A DNA stretch of 7,758 nucleotides, taken from NCBI GenBank assembly GCA_029266935.1, contig JAQSVY010000056.1, positions 1-7,758 of the forward strand, written 5' to 3'. This document shows, piece after piece, positions 1 to 6,431 of this stretch (position 1 is the stretch's first letter; each line of letters begins with the position of its first letter). The position numbers and the translations under genes were made by a program. The notes under the pieces were generated by a model. The model ran no database searches. It saw only the letters and a program-made list of their open reading frames with translations, and was not told where the DNA came from. Origin of the DNA: Burkholderiales bacterium (lineage in GTDB: Bacteria; Pseudomonadota; Gammaproteobacteria; Burkholderiales; SG8-39).

Positions 1-1992
1 GACAGCGCCGGCAAGCTGCTCTACGCGAGCGCCGCCTTCCCCGGCGCGGTGCGCTGCACCCCCTCGGAGAAGTCCGAGAGCCGCAACTGGGTGCTGCAGC
101 TCGCCGACGGGCCGCTGCACGTCTCGGCGAATCCCGTCTCCTACGAAGGCGCGCTGCTCGGCCAGCTGATGATCGTGCACGACATGAGCTTCGTGCAGCG
201 CCGCAGCGAGGACACCAAGAAGTACGTGCTGTGGCTCTTCGCCGCCATCGCCGCGGTGGTGGCGCTGATCACGGTCGTCATCGCCGAGATCAGCTGGCGC
301 GGCTGGGTGGCGGGCATGAAGGCGCTGCTCTCCGGCGAGACGCTGCTGCGCTCGCCGATCGCCCTGAAGGGCACGGCGCCGGAGCTGCGCCCGATCGCGC
401 GCGACCTGCAGACGCTGCTCCTCGACATGGAGTCCGAGCGCCGCTCGCGCGACGAGAGCCAGACCACCTGGGGGCCCGACGCGCTGCGGCGCATCCTGCG
501 CCAGGACCTGAAGGGCGACGAGGTGCTGGTCGTCTCCAACCGCGAGCCCTACATCCACGTGCGGCGCAAGGACAACGTCATCGACATCCAGCGCCCGGCG
601 AGCGGCCTGGTGACCGCGCTGGAGCCGATCGTGCGCGCCTGCTCGGGCACCTGGATCGCGCACGGCGCGGGCAACGCCGACCGCGAGACGGTCGACAAGA
701 ACGACCACGTGATGGTGCCCCCGGAGCACCCGAGTTACCGCATCCGCCGCGTCTGGCTCTCGCCGGAGGAGGAGCAGGGCTACTACTTCGGCTTCGCCAA
801 CGAGGGGCTGTGGCCCCTTTGCCACATCGCGCACACCCGCCCGCTGTTCCGCGCTCCGGACTGGGAGCACTACCAGACCGTGAACCGGCGCTTCGCCGAG
901 GTGGTGGCCGACGAGGCGCGCACCGAGGACCCGATCATCCTGGTGCAGGACTACCACTTCGCGCTGCTGCCGCGCCTGGTGCGTGAGCGGCTGCCCAACG
1001 CCACCATCATCACCTTCTGGCACATCCCCTGGCCCAACCCCGAGGCCTTCGGCATCCTGCCCTGGCGCGAGGAGATCCTCGACGGCATGCTGGGCTCGTC
1101 GATCCTCGGCTTCCACACGCAGTTCCACTGCAACAACTTCTTCGACACCGTCGACCGCTTCCTGGAGGCGCGCGTCGACCGCGAGACCTTCACCATCTCC
1201 TACGGTGGCCAGCCGACGGAAGTGCGCCGCTACCCGATCTCCATCGAGTGGCCGCCGGCGGCGCTGCAGGTGCAGCCGCCGGTGCCTGAGTGCCGCTCGC
1301 GGGTGCGTCAGCGCCTGGGCCTCGCGCCCGACGTGCGGCTGGGCGTGGGCGTCGACCGCCTCGACTACACCAAAGGGATTCTCGAGCGCTTCAGCGCCAT
1401 CGAGCGGCTGCTCGAGCTCGAGCCGCACTGGGTCGGCCAGTTCTCGTTCATCCAGGTGGCGGCGCCTTCGCGTACCTCGATCGAGGAGTACCAGAACCTG
1501 GAGGCGAAGGTGCGCGCGCTGGCGGCGAAGATCAACGAGCGCTTCGGCCGGCCGGGTTACACGCCCATCGTGCTGAAGATCGAGCACCACGACGCGGCCG
1601 AGGTCTACGAGATCTACCGCGCGGCGGAGGTGTGCGTTGTCTCCAGCCTGCACGACGGCATGAACCTGGTGGCGAAGGAGTTCGTCGCCGCGCGCGACGA
1701 CGAGCAGGGGGTGCTGATCCTGTCGCAGTTCACCGGCGCCGCACGCGAACTCGCCGAGGCGCTCACCATCAACCCCTACGACATCGAGCAGAGCGCCGCG
1801 GCGCTGCACGTCGCGCTCAGCATGTCGCCCGAGGAGCAGCGCGCGCGCATGCGCTCGATGCGCCACCTCGTGCAGGAGTTCAACGTTTACCGCTGGGCCG
1901 GTCGCATGCTCATCGACGGCGCGCGCATGCGCCACCGCCGCCGGGTGCTGCAGCGCACGCGCGCCGCGCGGCGCAAGGCGGACGCCGCGTAG
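1..1992 (+). CDS. otsA: Membrane-anchored sensor / trehalose-6-phosphate synthase fusion (5' partial)
   Basis: The frame is open from the first base, so the gene begins outside the window; 663 codons are visible and numbered from base 1. The catalytic part is a glycosyltransferase-20 domain, which transfers glucose from UDP-glucose to glucose-6-phosphate to give trehalose-6-phosphate. Its marks are SNRE (179-182), a conserved Trp (218), GLWP (269-272), QDYH (316-319), HIPWP (341-345), VDRLDYTKG (451-459), HDGMNL (551-556) and KEF (559-561). Before it come about 70 residues of extracytoplasmic-type, PAS/Cache-like sequence, one hydrophobic helix (about 75-96) and a charged linker (about 97-170) resembling a HAMP or signalling helix. 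E. coli OtsA is about 474 residues, soluble, and lacks all of this. The tail is rich in Arg. HDGMN replaces the RDGMN of E. coli OtsA. The enzyme is probably held on the cytoplasmic face of the inner membrane. Substrate is inferred from family and from otsB next door; another GT20 product is possible. Confidence 0.9.
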   Translation, partial: DSAGKLLYASAAFPGAVRCTPSEKSESRNWVLQLADGPLHVSANPVSYEGALLGQLMIVHDMSFVQRRSEDTKKYVLWLFAAIAAVVALITVVIAEISWRGWVAGMKALLSGETLLRSPIALKGTAPELRPIARDLQTLLLDMESERRSRDESQTTWGPDALRRILRQDLKGDEVLVVSNREPYIHVRRKDNVIDIQRPASGLVTALEPIVRACSGTWIAHGAGNADRETVDKNDHVMVPPEHPSYRIRRVWLSPEEEQGYYFGFANEGLWPLCHIAHTRPLFRAPDWEHYQTVNRRFAEVVADEARTEDPIILVQDYHFALLPRLVRERLPNATIITFWHIPWPNPEAFGILPWREEILDGMLGSSILGFHTQFHCNNFFDTVDRFLEARVDRETFTISYGGQPTEVRRYPISIEWPPAALQVQPPVPECRSRVRQRLGLAPDVRLGVGVDRLDYTKGILERFSAIERLLELEPHWVGQFSFIQVAAPSRTSIEEYQNLEAKVRALAAKINERFGRPGYTPIVLKIEHHDAAEVYEIYRAAEVCVVSSLHDGMNLVAKEFVAARDDEQGVLILSQFTGAARELAEALTINPYDIEQSAAALHVALSMSPEEQRARMRSMRHLVQEFNVYRWAGRMLIDGARMRHRRRVLQRTRAARRKADAA

Positions 1993-1994
1993 GG

Positions 1995-2744
1995 ATGCCG
2001 CCCGCTTCACCCCCGCATCTGCGCCCGGACTGGGCTATCTTCCTCGACCTGGACGGCACGCTCTTCGAGATCCGCGCCACCCCGCAGTCGGTGCGCCGCG
2101 CGCCCGAGGAAGTCGAGCTCGTGGCGCGCCTGCGGCAGGCCGCGGGCGGCGCGGTGGCCCTCATCAGCGGCCGCGCCATCGCCAAGATCGACGAGCTGTT
2201 TGCGCCGCTCAAGCTCGCCGCCGCCGGCCAGCACGGCGCGGAAAGGCGCGATGGCCGCGGGGTGGTGACAAAAGCCGATCTGCCCCTTCGGGGGTTGAAC
2301 CTTGCGGAAAAAGCCATTCGCGCCTTCGCCACCAGCCACGAGGGGCTGCTCTTCGAGCACAAGGGCCTGTCGATGGCGCTGCACTACCGGCTCGCGCCGC
2401 ATCTTGCGGAGGCGGCGCACGCCGCGGTGCGCGAGGCGGCCGCGGCGCTCGGGGATGCCGTCGAGGTGCAGCAGGGGAAGATGGTCGCCGAGCTCAAGCC
2501 CGCCGGCTGCGACAAGGGCCGCGCCATCGAGCAGTTCATGCGGGAGCCGCCGTTCGCCGGCCGCGTGCCGGTCTTCATCGGCGACGACGCCACCGACGAG
2601 CACGGCTTCCAGGTCGTCAACCGCCTCCGCGGGCATTCGGTGAAAGTGGGCGAGGGCGCCAGCGCGGCGCGCTGGCGCCTGGAGGGACCGGCGGCGGTGC
2701 GGGCCTGGCTCACCGAGGGCCTCGCGCATGCGGCTGGGGGTTGA
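1995..2744 (+). CDS. otsB: Trehalose-6-phosphate phosphatase
   Basis: This 249-residue protein removes phosphate from trehalose-6-phosphate to give trehalose, completing the pathway begun by the upstream synthase. It is a HAD-superfamily enzyme. Motif I is DLDGTL (18-23), with nucleophile Asp18 and acid/base Asp20. Motif II is SGR (58-60). The OtsB-typical GQHGAERR is at 78-85, GKMVAELKP at 161-169 with the likely motif III Lys174 just after, and the metal-binding GDDATDE at 196-202. Length is normal for the family (E. coli OtsB is about 266). The ATG lies 2 bases after the upstream stop codon, with only AGGG touching it and AAGG about 16 bases upstream, so translation probably depends on ribosomes arriving from otsA. 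The frame stays open far upstream inside otsA, but that extension is out-of-frame shadow sequence; this ATG fits the family's N-terminus. Confidence 0.95.
   Translation: MPPASPPHLRPDWAIFLDLDGTLFEIRATPQSVRRAPEEVELVARLRQAAGGAVALISGRAIAKIDELFAPLKLAAAGQHGAERRDGRGVVTKADLPLRGLNLAEKAIRAFATSHEGLLFEHKGLSMALHYRLAPHLAEAAHAAVREAAAALGDAVEVQQGKMVAELKPAGCDKGRAIEQFMREPPFAGRVPVFIGDDATDEHGFQVVNRLRGHSVKVGEGASAARWRLEGPAAVRAWLTEGLAHAAGG
2282..2295 (+). repeat. Short C(UUCG)G hairpin inside otsB
   Basis: CCCC (2283-2286), TTCG loop (2287-2290) and GGGG (2291-2294) form a perfect four-pair GC stem capped by the extra-stable UUCG tetraloop; G2282 and T2295 could add a wobble pair. TTGAACCTT follows. This resembles a small intrinsic terminator but lies within the otsB coding sequence, lacks a clean T run and has a short stem. 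The structure is seen in the sequence; any function is speculative. Confidence 0.4.
2715..2719 (+). promoter_or_regulatory. Ribosome binding site for the ROK kinase
   Basis: GAGGG sits 8 bases before the ATG at 2728, within the last codons of otsB. It is the best-placed Shine-Dalgarno sequence in the left operon. It supports the overlapping start chosen for the kinase and suggests that gene can be translated independently of otsB termination. Confidence 0.65.
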
Positions 2745-3570
2745 CATCGGCGGCACCAAGATCGCGCTCGCCGTGCTCGATCGCGGCGGGCGCGAGCTGC
2801 TGCGCCATCGCATCCCGACACCGCACACCGGCTATGCCGCGGCCCGCGAAGCGCTCGCGGAAGTGATCCTGCGCACCGAACGCGAGGTGAAGGAGCCCTG
2901 CACGGTCGGCATCGGCATGCCCGGGCTGGTGGCGCGCGACACCGGCATCGTTGCCAACGCCTACAACACTCCCTTCAATGGTCAGCCGCTGAAGACGGAC
3001 CTGGAAAAGATCCTGCAGAAAGAGGTCCGTTTTGCAAACGATGCGCGCTGCTTCGCGCTCTCCGAGGCGCTCGACGGCGCGGCGCGCGGCGCGCGCGTGG
3101 TGTTCGGCGCCATCCTCGGCACCGGCGTCGGCGGCGGCATCGTCGTCGATCGCGGCGTGCTCGAAGGACGGCACCAGATCGCGGGCGAATGGGGGCATAC
3201 GCCGCTGCCGTGGATGAGCGCCGCGGAGCACCCCGGGCCCGAGTGCAACTGCGGGCGGCGCGGCTGCATTGAGCAGTTCTGCTCCGGGCCGGCGAAGAAC
3301 CGCGACCGCGACGCGCACGGCGAGTCGCGGGCGATGGCGCTTTTCACCGACCGTCTCGCGCGCGCCTTCTCGCTCGTCATCAACTTCCTCGACCCTGACG
3401 TGATCGTCGTCGGCGGCGGCATGTCCAAGCACGACGAGATCTACACCGCCGTGCCGCCGCTCCTGCGCAAGTACGTCTACCACGCCGACCCGCGCACACC
3501 GATCGTGCGCGCCGTGCACGGCGATGCCAGCGGCGTTCGCGGCGCCGCCATGCTGTGGCCGCCTTCATGA
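2728..3570 (+). CDS. mak: ROK-family sugar kinase, probably fructokinase (Mak-like)
   Basis: This 280-residue cytoplasmic kinase uses ATP to phosphorylate a hexose, most likely fructose to fructose-6-phosphate. It shows the phosphate-binding DIGGTK (6-11), catalytic Asp105 in FANDARC, GTGVGGG (131-137), and the ROK zinc site made of His157 (GEWGH) with CNCGRRGC (173-180). GGGMS (229-233) and GDASGVRGA (265-273) close the ATP lobe. From memory, the sequence follows E. coli Mak closely, including NGQP, EWGHxPLPWM and SGVRGA. Mak is about 302 residues; here the segment after CSGPA (185-189) is about 19 residues shorter, as if a helical stretch were lost. The start overlaps otsB by 17 bases and has a good ribosome site, so the gene belongs to the trehalose operon. 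A glucokinase role, feeding glucose-6-phosphate to the synthase, cannot be excluded. The last 6 bases overlap the convergent udgX gene. Confidence 0.88.
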   Translation: MRLGVDIGGTKIALAVLDRGGRELLRHRIPTPHTGYAAAREALAEVILRTEREVKEPCTVGIGMPGLVARDTGIVANAYNTPFNGQPLKTDLEKILQKEVRFANDARCFALSEALDGAARGARVVFGAILGTGVGGGIVVDRGVLEGRHQIAGEWGHTPLPWMSAAEHPGPECNCGRRGCIEQFCSGPAKNRDRDAHGESRAMALFTDRLARAFSLVINFLDPDVIVVGGGMSKHDEIYTAVPPLLRKYVYHADPRTPIVRAVHGDASGVRGAAMLWPPS

Positions 3571-4167
3571 CAGCGCCTTGTTGATGAGCCGGAGGTCCTT
3601 GACGAGCCGCTGGAACGCCGCCTCCCTTTCCGTCTCTTCCTTCAGCCGCAGGAGCGCCGAAGGATGAAAGGTCGCGAACACGTGCGGCGCGAGCGTGCTC
3701 TGGACAAAGCGCCCGCGCATGGTGGAAACCTTGAAATCCTTCGAGATGACGGCGCGAGCGGCGATGGCGCCGAGGCAGACGATGACCTGCGGCCGGACGG
3801 CGGCGACCTCGCGCTCGAGCCACTGGTGGCAGGCGTCGATCTCGCGCTGCGCCGGGGTCTTGTGCAGCCGGCGCTTGCCTGCTCTCCCCCCGGCGGGCTG
3901 CCACTTGAAGTGCTTCACCGCGTTGGTGATGTAGATATGGTCGCGGCGCACGCCCGCGGCCTCGAGCGCCCGGTCGAGAAGCCGGCCGGCCGGGCCGACG
4001 AAGGGCAGGCCTTTGCGGTCCTCCTCGTCGCCGGGCTGCTCGCCCACGAGCATGACCCGTGCGTGCGGGTCGCCGGCGCCGAACACCGTCTGCGTCGCGT
4101 TCGCCCACAGCGGGCAATCCTGGCAGCGCTTCGCGTCGCGGCGCAGCTGTTCCAAGCTCCTGGCCAT
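3565..4167 (-). CDS. udgX: UdgX-type uracil-DNA-binding glycosylase (Fe-S)
   Basis: This 200-residue protein belongs to the uracil-DNA glycosylase superfamily, class UdgX. It recognises uracil in DNA and, in characterised mycobacterial UdgX, becomes covalently attached to the DNA after excision. Visible motifs are GEQPGDEED (42-50, motif A), PFVGPAGRLLDRAL (55-68), TNAVKHFKW (81-89), the diagnostic loop KRRLHKTP (98-105) and HPSALLR (168-174, motif B). His102 of KRRLH matches the histidine that forms the bond in the KRRIH loop of Mycobacterium smegmatis UdgX. Likely iron-sulfur ligands are Cys15, Cys18 and Cys113, with His86 where type 4 enzymes have Cys. Length is normal. The ATG at 4167 has AAGG 4 bases upstream. 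The gene converges on the kinase and diverges from pfkA, so it is probably transcribed alone. An ordinary type 4 glycosylase would lack the KRRxH loop. Confidence 0.92.
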   Translation of the reverse strand: MARSLEQLRRDAKRCQDCPLWANATQTVFGAGDPHARVMLVGEQPGDEEDRKGLPFVGPAGRLLDRALEAAGVRRDHIYITNAVKHFKWQPAGGRAGKRRLHKTPAQREIDACHQWLEREVAAVRPQVIVCLGAIAARAVISKDFKVSTMRGRFVQSTLAPHVFATFHPSALLRLKEETEREAAFQRLVKDLRLINKALS

Positions 4168-4171
4168 CGAG

Positions 4172-4175
4172 CCTT
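4172..4175 (-). promoter_or_regulatory. Weak ribosome binding site for udgX
   Basis: On the minus strand AAGG lies 4 bases before the udgX ATG. The match is short and the spacing slightly tight. Unlike the other divergently transcribed genes here, udgX has no TANNNT hexamer 7 bases before its start, so a leadered transcript is more likely. Its promoter would then lie inside the start of pfkA. Confidence 0.4.
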
Positions 4176-4180
4176 AGAAT
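4175..4180 (+). promoter_or_regulatory. Candidate -10 element TAGAAT for pfkA
   Basis: TAGAAT matches five of six bases of the sigma-70 -10 consensus and stands out in GC-rich surroundings. It ends 7 bases before the TTG start at 4188, so transcription would begin at or next to the start codon, giving a leaderless or near-leaderless mRNA. No convincing -35 element is visible about 17 bases upstream. No Shine-Dalgarno sequence precedes the TTG, which agrees with leaderless initiation. Confidence 0.5.
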
Positions 4181-4187
4181 CGCCAGC

Positions 4188-5159
4188 TTGAAAAAGATTG
4201 CAGTCCTGACGAGCGGCGGCGACGCCCCCGGCATGAACGCCGCGGTGCGGGCGGTGGCGCGCGGAGCGCTCGCCAAGGGATGGCAGGTCATGGGCGTGAG
4301 GAACGGCTATGCCGGGCTGCTTGCCGACCACTTCGACCCCCTGCAGGCGCGCAATGTCGGCGGCATTATCCAGTCCGGCGGGACGGTGCTCGGCAGTGCG
4401 CGCTGCCCGGAGTTCGCCGAGCCAGCGGGGCGAAAAAAAGCCTTACAGAACCTGGGCGCGCACGGCGTCGACGCCCTTGTCGTCATTGGCGGCAACGGCA
4501 GCCAGTCGGGCTCGGCGAGCCTCGCGCGCGAGGGCTTCACGGTCGTCGGCGTGCCCTCCACCATCGACAATGACCTGTACGGCAACGACGTCAGCATCGG
4601 CTGCGACACCGCGATCAACATCACGCTGGAGGCGATCGACCGCCTCCGCACCACGGCCTCCTCGCACCAGCGCGCGTTCGCGGTGGAGACCATGGGCCGC
4701 AACTGCGGCTACATCGCCATCATGGCGGGCATCGCCGGCGGCGCCGAGGTGATTGCGCTGCCCGAGCACGAGATCACGCCGGCGCAGGTCGCCGAGCGCC
4801 TGCGCGCGGCTTATCAGCGCGGCAAGACGCACGCGCTCGCGGTCATCGCCGAGGGCGCGAAGTGCGGCGTGCACGAGCTGATGGAGTACTACGGTGCGCA
4901 CCGCAAGTCGATCGGCTTCGACCTGCGCGTCACGCGCCTCGGCCACGTCGTGCGCGGCGGCATCCCGAGCGCTGCCGACCGGGTGCTTGCGACGCGGCTG
5001 GGCGCCGCGGCGGTGGACACCCTCGCCGTCGGCAAGCGCGGCGTGCTCGCCGGCATCATCAAGGGCGACGTCGTCGTCACGCCCCTCGAGGAAATCACCG
5101 GGCGCACGCGTCCAGCCGACGCGAGCCTGCTCGAGCTCGCCCGCGTGATGGCGATCTAG
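4188..5159 (+). CDS. pfkA: 6-phosphofructokinase, variant active site, TTG start
   Basis: This 323-residue enzyme phosphorylates fructose-6-phosphate to fructose-1,6-bisphosphate, the committed step of glycolysis. The start is taken at TTG 4188 because the following KKIAVLTSGGDAPGMNAA matches the PfkA N-terminus directly; the frame continues upstream only as antisense of udgX. Numbering coincides with E. coli PfkA in the core: Gly11, Arg72, GGNGS (101-105), STIDND (124-129) with catalytic Asp127 and Asp129, SSHQR (158-162), METMG-type loop ETMGRNCG (167-174), Glu222 and LGHVVRGG (251-258). Two active-site positions differ: Asn103 replaces the Mg-binding Asp of GGDGS, and Ser124 replaces Gly (Lys in pyrophosphate enzymes). 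Gly104, the residue that favours ATP over pyrophosphate, is kept, so ATP is the likelier donor, but this is inferred. The gene could use fructose-6-phosphate from the nearby kinase. It converges on moeA with 12 bases between stops. Confidence 0.93.
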   Translation: MKKIAVLTSGGDAPGMNAAVRAVARGALAKGWQVMGVRNGYAGLLADHFDPLQARNVGGIIQSGGTVLGSARCPEFAEPAGRKKALQNLGAHGVDALVVIGGNGSQSGSASLAREGFTVVGVPSTIDNDLYGNDVSIGCDTAINITLEAIDRLRTTASSHQRAFAVETMGRNCGYIAIMAGIAGGAEVIALPEHEITPAQVAERLRAAYQRGKTHALAVIAEGAKCGVHELMEYYGAHRKSIGFDLRVTRLGHVVRGGIPSAADRVLATRLGAAAVDTLAVGKRGVLAGIIKGDVVVTPLEEITGRTRPADASLLELARVMAI

Positions 5160-5172
5160 GATCCGGTATCCT
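5158..5172. repeat. Small inverted repeat between convergent pfkA and moeA
   Basis: AGGAT (5158-5162) and ATCCT (5168-5172) pair around the loop CCGGT. The repeat spans the 12-base gap and takes in the ends of both stop codons. With a five-pair stem and no T tract on either side it is a poor intrinsic terminator. It is the only symmetric element available to end the two converging transcripts. Confidence 0.35.
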
Positions 5173-6431
5173 CAAGTCAGCCCTTCCATGACCTGCACCT
5201 GGACCGGCTCCCCGGCCGCGACGCTGCCGCGGCTGTGTTCGAGCACGATGAAGCAGTTCGCCTCCGACATCGAGCGCAGCACGCCCGAGCCCTGCTGGCC
5301 GGTCGTGCGCACCTTCCACTGGCCGCCTTCGCGGTAGAGGATGCCGCGCTGATACTCGGTCCTTCCCGCCACTTTTCTGATTTTCTCGGAGGAGATGGCA
5401 TTCAAAAGCGCAATGGCGTAGTCGTCCGTCCTGCCCGAGAGATGCAGCAGCGCATCGCGCACGAACTGGTAGAACGTCACCATCACCGCCACCGGGTTGC
5501 CGGGCAGGCCGAACAGGAACGCATCACCGATCCTGCCGAAGGCCATCGGCCGCCCCGGGCGCATGGCGATCTTCCAGAACAGCACCTCGCCGAGCTTCGC
5601 CATCAGCTGCTTGATGAAGTCGGCCTCGCCCACCGACACGCCGCCGGTGGTAATGACGACATCCGCAGAACCGGCGGCCTCGAGAAATGCCTTCTCCAGT
5701 AGATCGGGCCGGTCCCGCACCACCCCCAGATCCGTGATGTCCACGCCCAGGCGCGAGAGCATGCCGTGCAGCGTGTAGCGGTTGGAGTCGTAGATCTCGC
5801 CTTCCCTGAGCTTCGCGCCGATCGAGGCGAGCTCGTCGCCGGTGGCGAAGAAGGCGACGCGCAGCCTGCGCTTCACCTGCACCTCGCCGATGCCGAGCGA
5901 GGCGATGAGGCCGATTTCGGCGGGCCTGAGATGCTTTCCGCTCTTCAGCACCGGGACGCCGATCTTCAGATCCTCGCCGGCGTAGCGCACGTTCTGGCCT
6001 TTCTTCTGCCCCGGCGGCACGACTATCCGCTTCCCGTCTCGTTTCACCACTTCCTGGATCACCACGGCGTCCGTGCCCTGCGGCATGACTGCGCCGGTCA
6101 TCACGCGCGCGCACTGGCCCGCGCCGACCGCGCCGCGCAAAGGCTTGCCCGCGAGGGCGACGCCGATTTCCTCGAGCGCGGTTTCCTTGTCCGCAAGATC
6201 TGAAGAGCGAACGGCATAGCCGTCCATCGCCGAGTTGTCGTGCGCCGGCACGTTGATGTCCGGCACGATCTCCTGCGCGAGGACGCGCCCCAGGGCTTCC
6301 CTTACAGGGACCGCCTCTGCCTGCGAAATCGGCGTGAGGCAGGCCTTGATGGCCTCGATGGCTTTGTCGACGCGAAGGGCCTCAGGGTCGTAGCCGTCGA
6401 GACAGCTGACGATCTGGACGATGCCGCTCAT
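5172..6431 (-). CDS. moeA: Molybdopterin molybdenumtransferase MoeA
   Basis: This 419-residue protein inserts molybdate into adenylylated molybdopterin, releasing AMP and giving molybdenum cofactor. Visible marks are NSAMDGYAVR (66-75), MTGAVMPQGTDAVV (111-124), AGED (151-154), ATGDEL (196-201), YDSN (214-217), the MoCF-domain signature TTGGVSVGEAD (261-271), MRPGRP (290-295) and FGLPGNPVAV (307-316). The length equals the family norm (E. coli MoeA is 411). The start is placed at ATG 6431 because its ATGA overlaps the mobA stop codon; GAGGAG lies 11 bases upstream and an AAGGGGG run almost touches the ATG. A longer frame to 6524 lies wholly within mobA and adds a low-complexity Arg-rich stretch, so it was not used. 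It acts with the next gene, mobA, in the same two-gene transcript. Confidence 0.96.
   Translation of the reverse strand: MSGIVQIVSCLDGYDPEALRVDKAIEAIKACLTPISQAEAVPVREALGRVLAQEIVPDINVPAHDNSAMDGYAVRSSDLADKETALEEIGVALAGKPLRGAVGAGQCARVMTGAVMPQGTDAVVIQEVVKRDGKRIVVPPGQKKGQNVRYAGEDLKIGVPVLKSGKHLRPAEIGLIASLGIGEVQVKRRLRVAFFATGDELASIGAKLREGEIYDSNRYTLHGMLSRLGVDITDLGVVRDRPDLLEKAFLEAAGSADVVITTGGVSVGEADFIKQLMAKLGEVLFWKIAMRPGRPMAFGRIGDAFLFGLPGNPVAVMVTFYQFVRDALLHLSGRTDDYAIALLNAISSEKIRKVAGRTEYQRGILYREGGQWKVRTTGQQGSGVLRSMSEANCFIVLEHSRGSVAAGEPVQVQVMEGLT

Noticed and set aside
2007..2828. Long minus-strand open frame (273 codons) opposite otsB
   Set aside because: Arg/Ala/Gly-rich translation without any recognisable motif, fully antisense to a clear otsB; typical high-GC shadow frame.
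2710..3519. Long minus-strand open frame (269 codons) opposite the ROK kinase
   Set aside because: Composition mirrors the antisense of a well-supported kinase gene and no domain is visible.
3565..4167. Ordinary type 4 uracil-DNA glycosylase
   Set aside because: The KRRLH insertion loop and GEQPGD motif point to the UdgX class.
4059..4187. Upstream extension of pfkA to an earlier GTG
   Set aside because: The added 43 residues are low-complexity Arg/Ser/Pro sequence antisense to udgX, and family similarity begins exactly at TTG 4188.
3380..4291. 303-codon minus-strand frame covering udgX
   Set aside because: A different frame from udgX with no motif; udgX has full catalytic signatures over the same DNA.
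4188..5159. Pyrophosphate-dependent phosphofructokinase
   Set aside because: Gly104 is present and Lys124 is absent, which argues for ATP, although Asn103 and Ser124 leave some doubt.
5160..5171. Strong bidirectional intrinsic terminator between pfkA and moeA
   Set aside because: Only a five-pair stem and no T tract on either strand.
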